Part shown: positions 58,571 to 64,000 of the stretch, one piece after another
Position numbering within the stretch: position 1 is the first letter of the stretch
How the letters are laid out: the number at the start of each line of letters is the position of its first letter
Source of the DNA: JACPDH01 sp041671505
GTDB taxonomy: Bacteria > Acidobacteriota > Thermoanaerobaculia > Gp7-AA8
Reading direction: 5' to 3'
NCBI GenBank assembly: GCA_041671505.1
Contig: JBAZBK010000007.1
Coordinates: 62,001-126,000 of the forward strand
Length of the DNA: 64,000 bases
The notes under the pieces: generated by a model
Databases searched by the model: none
What the model saw: only the letters and a program-made list of their open reading frames with translations
What the model was told of the DNA's origin: nothing
Translations under genes and position numbers: made by a program

Positions 58571-58806
58571 CGAATTGAGAATTGAGAGTTGAGAGATGGC
58601 CACCGCGAAACGAGATCCGCGACTTTTCGATCTCCGGCCCGATCCCGAGCCCGAGCCCGGTCTCCTCCGTGAACGTGAACGCTCCCGAGCCCGGGCCCGG
58701 CCTTTCATTCCGCATTCCGCATTCCGACTTTCGATCCGAGCCCGCGCCCGGCCGTTCCGCGGTTCCTCGCCTCATATCTCTCAATTCTCAATTCTTAATT
58801 CTCAAT
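58571..58806. repeat. Inverted TCTCAAT heptamer arms with CATTCCG block
   Basis: Left arm 58571-58600 (GAATTGA, GAGTTGA), right arm 58770-58806 (TCTCAAT, TCTTAAT), with a CATTCCG x3 block at 58708-58730 between. Between the arms an ATG-initiated frame is open but only reads repeat sequence (Pro/Arg rich); I do not call a gene. Covers most of the 58483-58838 gap. Confidence 0.8.
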
Positions 58807-58821
58807 TCCGCCTCCGGCGAA

Positions 58822-58827
58822 TAGAAT
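58822..58827 (+). promoter_or_regulatory. Putative -10 of the GT2 gene (TAGAAT-N11-ATG)
   Basis: TAGAAT ends 11 bases before the ATG at 58839, with no ribosome site. -35 weak. Confidence 0.4.
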
Positions 58828-58838
58828 CTGCGCGGCCC

Positions 58839-59540
58839 ATGAGCTCATCTGCCAAGCCTGTCCCCTCGCTCTCCGCCGTGATGCCCGCCTACAACGAGGA
58901 GGAGGTCCTCCCGGTCAGTCTCGCCGAGGCTGTCGAGGCGCTCGAGGAGATCGCGGAAGACTGGGAACTGATCGTCGTCGACGATGGCTCGCGCGACCGC
59001 ACTCCGCAGATTCTTGCCGAATGGAGCGCGAAGGAACCGCGCATTCGCGTGCTCACGCAGACGCCGAACCAGGGTTACTCGAAGGCGCTCATCCGCGGCT
59101 TCTACGACGCGAAGAAGGACACCGTCTTCTACACCGACGCCGACGCGCAGTTCGACCTGCGCGAGATCGCGCGCCTCTATCCGCACCTGAGCGGCCACGA
59201 CATGGTGTGCGGATACCGCGTCGGGCGGAAGGATCCGCCGATCCGCTTCGTGACGTCGTTCACCTTCAACAAGCTTCAGGGGCTCATCCTCGGCACGAAC
59301 GCGCGCGACGTGAACTGCGCGTTCAAGCTCTTCCGGAAGAGCTTCTTCGAGACGGTGAAGCTCGACAGCGACGGATTCCTCATCGACGCGGAGATCTACA
59401 TCCGCGCGAAGAAGGCAGGGCTCACCTTCACGCAGCTCGGCGTCACGCACCGGCCGCGGACGATGGGAAGCACGACCGTGAAGCTCAAGACGGTCACCGA
59501 CACGCTCAAGCAGCTCTGGCAGCTCCGCCGGTCGGTCTGA
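58839..59540 (+). CDS. GT2 family glycosyltransferase (dolichyl-phosphate sugar synthase-like)
   Basis: A 233-residue GT-A enzyme. VMPAYNEEEVLPVSL, VVDDGSRDRTPQILAEW, the DxD-type TDADAQFDL and THRPRTMGSTTVKL are typical of the DPM1/ArnC branch, which charges polyprenyl phosphate with a sugar. No C-terminal TM pair, so it is a soluble or peripheral form. It ends five bases before the GT39-type gene, whose product would use the polyprenyl-P-sugar as donor. Confidence 0.9.
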   Translation: MSSSAKPVPSLSAVMPAYNEEEVLPVSLAEAVEALEEIAEDWELIVVDDGSRDRTPQILAEWSAKEPRIRVLTQTPNQGYSKALIRGFYDAKKDTVFYTDADAQFDLREIARLYPHLSGHDMVCGYRVGRKDPPIRFVTSFTFNKLQGLILGTNARDVNCAFKLFRKSFFETVKLDSDGFLIDAEIYIRAKKAGLTFTQLGVTHRPRTMGSTTVKLKTVTDTLKQLWQLRRSV

Positions 59541-59544
59541 ATCG

Positions 59545-61050
59545 ATGACCACGATTCCCGTCGACGCGCGCGAGCGCAGGCTCTTCTACGTGATGCTGGC
59601 TGCGTTCACGCTGCTCCGCATGGCGATCGCCGCGTTCGTTCCCCTTTCGGGCGACGAGGCGTACTACTGGTCGTGCTCGCGCTTCGTCGACTGGAGCTAT
59701 TTCGATCAACCGCCAGTCGTGATCTGGCTGATGATCCCGTTCCGGATGCTGTTCGGCGAAACGGGGCTCGCCGTCCGGATGCCGGCGATTCTCGCGAGTC
59801 TCGGGATCGGTCTCATCCTGCCTCACCTCGTCCGCCGGCTCGGCGGAACGATGCGCGAGGCGACGACCGCCTACCTCTGGATGTGCGCGATGCCGATGTT
59901 CGTCATCGGCTCCTTCTACGTCTCCACCGACATCATGATGGCGGCGTTCTTCATGGCGGCGACTTGGGCCGCGGTCGCGATCGCGCAGGGTGAGCGCCGC
60001 GCCTGGTGGGGATTCGGTCTCGCGATCGGCTTCGCATTCCTGTCGAAGTTTCCCGGCGTGCTCGTGCTTCCCGCGATCCTCGCGGCGCTGGCGTCTCCGT
60101 CGGCGCGCAAGGATCTGAAGACGCCGACGCCGTGGCTCGCCGGGCTCGTCGCCTTCGTCATCACGACGCCGGTCTGGATCTGGGCCGCCCAGCACGACTG
60201 GGCGAACATCGAGTTCCAGCTCTCGAAGCGGCACGACGTCCACGCGGTGAGCCTGAAGTACATCGGCGAGTTCGCAGCCGCGAACCTGCTCCTGGCGGGG
60301 CCGCTGCTCGCGATCGCGTTCATCCCCGCCTGGTGGCGCGCGGTGAAGAGGCGCGACCCGGCGTGGCTCGCAATCGCCGTCGCCGCCGCGACACCATTCG
60401 TCGCCTTCAGCCTCGTGGCGCTTCGCGAACGGATTGGCGCTCACTGGGGCGCACCCGGGCTCATCCTCCTCGCGCTTCTGTTCGCGCTCGATCGCGGGGA
60501 GCAGCCGAGGCGCAAGCTTGCGATCGCGTCGGGGCTTTTCGCGGGGGCGCTCGGCGCGGCCGCGATCACGGTCGCGATCTTCCCCGGCCTGGTTCTCGAC
60601 CGCGACTGGACCTACCCGGGGCGGCCTAACCGGATCTCGACGAAGAGCCTCGCGTCCGCGTTCGGCAACGACGAGCTGCTCGCGCGGGTCGAGGCGGTCC
60701 GCCGCCCCGACGAGCTCGTCGCCAGCGAGAGCTACACCGTCGTCCACGTGCTCGGCTTCCTCTCGAAGGGAACCCTGCCAATCGTTCTCGGCGACACCGC
60801 CGGAGGCGACCACGGCCTCGCGTCTCTCTACTGGATGACGCCGGAGGAGCTGCGCGGAAGGAACGTGCTCTTCGTCAGCAAGCACAAGTACTCGCCGGAG
60901 CCGGAGCTGCGCAAGCGCTTCGAAACGGTCGAAGAGCTGCCGCCGATCGACCTCATGCGCAACGGCGAGCTCGTCCGCCGCTTCGTCGTCTTCCGCTGCA
61001 CGAACCTGCTCAGGCCGGAGAAGGCGTTCACGCTGATTCCAGCGAAGTGA
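59545..61050 (+). CDS. GT39/ArnT-like membrane glycosyltransferase
   Basis: A 501-residue GT-C fold protein with about ten TM segments. The catalytic first loop is FVPLSGDEAYYWSCSRFVDW, then SYFDQPPVVIWLM, as in dolichyl-phosphate-mannose mannosyltransferases and ArnT. It transfers sugar from a polyprenyl-P-sugar donor to an acceptor in the periplasm (protein or lipid A-like). Soluble C-terminal domain from about residue 365. Five bases after the GT2 gene. Confidence 0.9.
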   Translation: MTTIPVDARERRLFYVMLAAFTLLRMAIAAFVPLSGDEAYYWSCSRFVDWSYFDQPPVVIWLMIPFRMLFGETGLAVRMPAILASLGIGLILPHLVRRLGGTMREATTAYLWMCAMPMFVIGSFYVSTDIMMAAFFMAATWAAVAIAQGERRAWWGFGLAIGFAFLSKFPGVLVLPAILAALASPSARKDLKTPTPWLAGLVAFVITTPVWIWAAQHDWANIEFQLSKRHDVHAVSLKYIGEFAAANLLLAGPLLAIAFIPAWWRAVKRRDPAWLAIAVAAATPFVAFSLVALRERIGAHWGAPGLILLALLFALDRGEQPRRKLAIASGLFAGALGAAAITVAIFPGLVLDRDWTYPGRPNRISTKSLASAFGNDELLARVEAVRRPDELVASESYTVVHVLGFLSKGTLPIVLGDTAGGDHGLASLYWMTPEELRGRNVLFVSKHKYSPEPELRKRFETVEELPPIDLMRNGELVRRFVVFRCTNLLRPEKAFTLIPAK

Positions 61051-61110
61051 TCGTTCCTCTGCCGGTGTCGCCGCTCACGCGGCTCGATCACACGCGCGCT
61101 ACCCGGTTCC

Positions 61111-61301
61111 GGACCCTCACGGGTCCAGCTACACATCTCTGAATCTGACCCTTACGGGTCGGGAACGATCGCGATCGGAGCATGGATGCCGCCGGGGCCG
61201 TGAGGCCCGAAGCGTCGCGAATGCGATGCGTGAGATGCGTAGCCGGACGCGTGAGCGTCCGGAACCGCGGGACGACACCGAAACCGAGCCCCGTGAGGGG
61301 C
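61111..61301. repeat. Five GTGA-loop hairpins with inverted GTAG ends (REP/BIME-like)
   Basis: Stems with GTGA or its complement as loop: GGACCC/GGGTCC (61111-61126), GACCC/GGGTC (61147-61160, TTAC loop), GGGCC/GGCCC (61195-61208), CCGGACGC/GCGTCCGG (61243-61262), GCCCC/GGGGC (61288-61301). GTAG precedes the fourth (61239) and, on the other strand, the first (61129-61132). Lies between the convergent GT39 and trpA genes. Confidence 0.85.
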
Positions 61302-61308
61302 GACACAA

Positions 61309-62097
61309 TCAGGAGCCGCCCAGAATCCCCCGCACCACCGCCGCCGCGCGCTCCGCAGCCGAGGCCGGTTCACCTTCCGCGATGGCACGGACGATTGCAC
61401 TGCCGACGACGACCGCATCGCACTTCCCGGCGAGCGCGAGGTAATGCTCGCGCTGCGAGATCCCGAACCCGACCGCGAGCGGCTTCGAGACCTGACCCCG
61501 GATCGCTTCGAGCCGCGCCACGAGCCCTTCGTCGAGATCGCGGCGAGTCCCGGTCACCCCGGTCGTCGAAACGTAATAAATGAAGCCGTCGGTCGCTCGG
61601 TCGACGAGGCGGACCCGCTCGTCGCTCGACGTCGGCGCAAGCAGGAAGACGATGCCGAGACCGTTCGCCTTCAGCGCCTTGCGCGCCTCCGCGGACGATT
61701 CAGGAGGGAGGTCGGTCACGAGCAGCGAATCGATTCCCGCTCCGGCCGCATTCGCCGCGAAACGCTCGATGCCGTAACGCATGAGCGGATTCAGATACGA
61801 GAAGGCGATGAGCGGGACCGCGCTCTTCTCACGGACGCGCCGCGCGATCGCCAAGACATCGTCGATCGAGGTGCCGCGCTGCAGCGCGCGCCACGACGCC
61901 GCCTGAATCACAGGGCCGTCGGCGATCGGATCGGAGAACGGGACGCCGAGCTCGATCGCGTCGGCGCCCGCCTCGGCGAGCGCGAGCACGATGCCGACCG
62001 TCTCGTCGACGCCAGGGTCTCCGCACGTCACGTAGGCGACGAGTCCGCAGCGTCCCTGCTTCTTCAGCCGCGCGAACGTCTTCGTCACGCGGTTCAT
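61309..62097 (-). CDS. trpA: Tryptophan synthase alpha subunit
   Basis: A 262-residue TIM-barrel enzyme that cleaves indole-3-glycerol phosphate to indole and G3P. Catalytic Glu in ELGVPFSDPIADGP and Asp in the same loop, plus VTDLPPE and VSTTGVTG. ATG overlaps the trpB stop (ATGA). Works in an alpha2beta2 complex with TrpB, channelling indole. Confidence 0.96.
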   Translation of the reverse strand: MNRVTKTFARLKKQGRCGLVAYVTCGDPGVDETVGIVLALAEAGADAIELGVPFSDPIADGPVIQAASWRALQRGTSIDDVLAIARRVREKSAVPLIAFSYLNPLMRYGIERFAANAAGAGIDSLLVTDLPPESSAEARKALKANGLGIVFLLAPTSSDERVRLVDRATDGFIYYVSTTGVTGTRRDLDEGLVARLEAIRGQVSKPLAVGFGISQREHYLALAGKCDAVVVGSAIVRAIAEGEPASAAERAAAVVRGILGGS

Positions 62098-63284
62098 CGC
62101 CCGTTCTCCTCCATCGCGGCGACCTGCGGGACGTCCTTATCGCCGCGTCCGGAGAGATTCGCGACCACGATGCTCCCCTTGCCGAGTGCCGCACCGTTGC
62201 GAAGCAGCCATCCGATCGCATGCGCCGACTCGAGGGCCGGGATGATTCCTTCCGTCTCGCTCAGCTTGTGGAAGCCCTCAAGCGCGAGCGCGTCGTCGCA
62301 CGAGTGGTACTCGATCCGTTTCGCTTCCTGGTAGTAGGCGTGCTCCGGGCCGATCGATGGGTAGTCGAGCCCCGCCGACACCGAGTGGGTCTCCACAATC
62401 TGCCCATTCGCGTCTTGCAGCACCATCGACCGCGTGCCGTGAAGGACGCCTAACGCCCCCCCTTCGAATCGCGCCGCGTGGTCGCCCAGCCCGGGGCCGC
62501 GCCCCCCTGCCTCGACGCCGATCAGCCTGATCGAAGATCGCTTCAGCATCTCGAAGAAGAGGCCGATCGCGTTCGAGCCGCCGCCGACGCACGCAACCGC
62601 GACATCGGGCTCGCGTCCCGTCTCCTTCTTCAACTGCCCGAGCGCCTCGCGCCCGATCACGGACTGGAAGTCGCGGACGATCATCGGATAGGGATGCGGC
62701 CCCAGCACCGAGCCGATGATGTAGTGCGTAGTCGCGACGTTCGTCACCCAGTCGCGGATCGCCTCGTTGATCGCATCCTTCAGCGTCCGCGAGCCACTCG
62801 ACACCGGCACGACCTCCGCGCCCATCAGCCGCATCCGGAAGACGTTGAGCTCCTGGCGCGCCATGTCGACCTCGCCCATGTAGACGACGCACTTCAATCC
62901 GAGGAGCGCGCAGGCGGTCGCCGTCGCGACGCCGTGCTGCCCCGCGCCCGTCTCCGCGATGATCCGCTCCTTCCCCATTCGCTTCGCGAGCAGCGCCTGA
63001 CCCAGCGCGTTGTTGATCTTGTGCGCGCCCGTGTGATTCAGGTCCTCCCGCTTGAGAAAGAGCCTCACCCCTCCGCACATTTCGCCTAACCGCCTCACCT
63101 CGGTGAGCGGCGTCGGGCGCCCGACGAAGTTCTTCAGGAGAAGGTCGAGCTCGCGTCTAAACGCGCGATCCTTGCGCGCGACGCGATACGCCCGCTCGAG
63201 CTCCTCGAGCGGAGCCATGAGCGTCTCCGGCACGAACTTGCCGCCGAAGTCGCCGAAGAAGCCGGAACGGTTAGGGAGAGTCAT
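62094..63284 (-). CDS. trpB: Tryptophan synthase beta subunit
   Basis: A 396-residue PLP enzyme joining indole and serine. PLP Lys in NHTGAHKINNALGQALLAK, phosphate-binding GGGSNAIGLF, and the GRPTPLTEVRRL region. TrpB1-type length. The 380-bp gap to trpF upstream is filled with repeats, so the promoter is probably beyond or within them. ATGA coupling to trpA. Confidence 0.96.
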   Translation of the reverse strand: MTLPNRSGFFGDFGGKFVPETLMAPLEELERAYRVARKDRAFRRELDLLLKNFVGRPTPLTEVRRLGEMCGGVRLFLKREDLNHTGAHKINNALGQALLAKRMGKERIIAETGAGQHGVATATACALLGLKCVVYMGEVDMARQELNVFRMRLMGAEVVPVSSGSRTLKDAINEAIRDWVTNVATTHYIIGSVLGPHPYPMIVRDFQSVIGREALGQLKKETGREPDVAVACVGGGSNAIGLFFEMLKRSSIRLIGVEAGGRGPGLGDHAARFEGGALGVLHGTRSMVLQDANGQIVETHSVSAGLDYPSIGPEHAYYQEAKRIEYHSCDDALALEGFHKLSETEGIIPALESAHAIGWLLRNGAALGKGSIVVANLSGRGDKDVPQVAAMEENGR

Positions 63285-63312
63285 CGGTTTGAGTTGTTAG
63301 TTGTTAGAACTA

Positions 63313-63431
63313 CTGAGTACTGAGTACTGAGTACTGAGTACTGAGTACTGAGTGCTGAGTGCTGAGTGCTGAGTGCTGAGTGCTGCGTGCTGCGTGCTGC
63401 GTGCTGCGTGCTGCGTGCTGCGTGCTGCGTG
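63313..63431. repeat. Pure 17-unit heptamer array in three blocks
   Basis: 17 exact tandem heptamers: CTGAGTA x5, then CTGAGTG x5, then CTGCGTG x7. Each block differs from the next by one base. It lies upstream of trpB. A short GTTGTTA x2 stretch precedes it at 63292-63307. Confidence 0.95.
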
Positions 63432-63458
63432 AAGTACGTCGCGAAGCGACGAAGGATC

Positions 63459-63483
63459 GGTAGCCCCCGGCTTCAGCCGGGGG
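63459..63483 (+). repeat. GTAG hairpin (REP), identical to the 8881-8905 copy
   Basis: GGTAG followed by a stem of CCCCC/GGGGG around GGCTTCAGCC; the 25 bases are identical to 8881-8905, over 54 kb away. A GTCGC/GCGAC mini-hairpin precedes it. Confidence 0.9.
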
Positions 63484-63539
63484 TAACGGTCACGAATAGA
63501 CCCTTCGCGCCGCGTAGCGGCGCAGGAACCGTCGCCCTG

Positions 63540-63663
63540 TCTCCGATTGCTCATCGCCCTCGCCTCGTCGCCTCTCGCCTGCCTGCATTGGCCTATGGCC
63601 TCTGGCCTTTGGCCTGCCTCTCGCCTGCTCATCGCCTATCGCCTCTCGCCTCTCGCATATCGC
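63540..63663. repeat. TCTCGCC/TTTGGCC heptamer block next to trpF
   Basis: Heptamers TATGGCC, TCTGGCC, TTTGGCC, then TATCGCC and TCTCGCC to the very end of trpF. The TAG stop of trpF (63664-63666) lies within a CTATCGC unit. No mirror arm is seen inside the window. Confidence 0.85.
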
Positions 63664-64000
63664 CTATCGCCTGACGATATCCGCGAACGCCCGGATCTTC
63701 GCCTCGTCCTTGATCCCCGGCGCCGACTCCACGCCGCTCGCGACGTCGACGGCGAACGGACGGGCGGTTCGGATCGCATCAGCGACGTTCTCCGGCGTCA
63801 GCCCTCCTGCCAGGAAGAACGGCTTGTCCTCGGAGAGATCCCTCACCAGCCTCCAGTCGAAGCTCGTTCCGGTCCCGCCCAAACCGGTGGCGTTTGCCGC
63901 GTCGAAGAGGTACCACCGGGCGGCGCCGTACCCAACCGGCTCGCTGAGCTCGGCTCCGACGCGAAACGCCTTGATCACCGGGACACGAATCGCGGTGACT
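63664..64000 (-). CDS. trpF: Phosphoribosylanthranilate isomerase, C-terminal part (runs off window)
   Basis: The last 112 residues of TrpF, which isomerises phosphoribosylanthranilate in tryptophan synthesis. WYLFDAANATGLGGTGTSFDW, FFLAGGLTPENVADAI and FAVDVASGVESAPGIKDEAK are diagnostic; the catalytic Asp is in VDVASG. The start and N-terminal half are beyond 64000. Order trpF-trpB-trpA is the usual one. The stop codon lies in a heptamer. Confidence 0.94.
   Translation of the reverse strand, partial: VTAIRVPVIKAFRVGAELSEPVGYGAARWYLFDAANATGLGGTGTSFDWRLVRDLSEDKPFFLAGGLTPENVADAIRTARPFAVDVASGVESAPGIKDEAKIRAFADIVRR

Noticed and set aside
58596..58838. N-terminal extension of the GT2 protein from an upstream ATG
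   Set aside because: The extra 81 residues are translated repeat sequence, whereas the ATG at 58839 follows a -10 box and begins the GT2 domain directly.
395..63275. GTTAGG/CCTAAC occurs about 19 times and most TTA codons noticed by eye were in this context
   Set aside because: At a GC content near 65% a hexamer with three G/C and three A/T is expected about 20 times in 64 kb on both strands, so it is not clearly over-represented.
63313..63431. CRISPR-like array
   Set aside because: The array is tandem heptamers without spacers, with unit blocks of single-base differences. No cas genes in the window.

Overview
The window is a GC-rich, gene-dense piece of a Gram-negative bacterial chromosome. 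The envelope type follows from a periplasmic maltodextrin-binding protein with a cleavable signal, outer-membrane barrel proteins (one ending in Phe), a LolB-like lipoprotein, ispE/hemL/ftsEX and exported MsrA. No rRNA, tRNA, phage or transposase gene was seen. The secreted protein at 47463-48440 and the intergenic repeats make an Acidobacteriota-like organism my best guess, held at low confidence.

Layout. 1-2.8 kb: end of a membrane protein, a YceI/polyprenyl synthase pair and a ParB-like protein (all minus). 3-8.7 kb: a secreted GH13 enzyme, then an M1 aminopeptidase coupled to an OPT peptide transporter (plus). 9.2-20.1 kb: a minus-strand maltodextrin operon read as surface amylase, MalK, MalE, long MalF, MalG, DOMON-like protein, outer-membrane barrel, second DOMON-like protein. 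20.3-24.9 kb: small membrane proteins, a PNPOx/methyltransferase pair, msrA, a DUF3187-type protein and ispE; 25.2-27.9 kb: LolB-like and TPR genes (TPR-lolB-ispE is a conserved order). 28-36 kb: ligA, trmJ, an MBL hydrolase, an EVE/HNH protein, alkaline phosphatase, phosphohexomutase. 36.2-47.3 kb: the translation/transcription cluster rimP-nusA-infB-DUF503-rbfA-nrnA-truB-rpsO-pnp. 47.5-55.5 kb: secreted protein, rluD, a nucleoside transporter plus purine nucleoside phosphorylase, ftsEX, hemL. 55.7-61 kb: a glycan cluster (sugar-phosphate transferase, GT4, zinc ribbon, GT2, GT39). 61.3-64 kb: trpA, trpB and a partial trpF.

The most unusual content is between the genes. Nearly every larger intergenic gap holds one of several short tandem repeat families that look unrelated (AT-rich TTTTCAA, TCTCAAT, CTTCATT; GC-rich GGCGAGA; CGGAATG; GAANNNN; CTGAGTA). 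All have a period of exactly seven bases and most occur as facing inverted arms. A second class is hairpins preceded by the tetranucleotide GTAG, in inverted pairs, as in REP/BIME elements, and the two classes are nested in composite palindromes between convergent genes. Some heptamers supply the stop codon or C-terminal codons of neighbouring genes.

Two regulatory patterns also stand out. About ten genes have a -10-like hexamer only 6-11 bases before the start codon and no Shine-Dalgarno sequence, which suggests leaderless transcripts. The rimP-nusA-infB operon has a promoter followed by an intrinsic terminator just before rimP, a plausible NusA-responsive attenuator.
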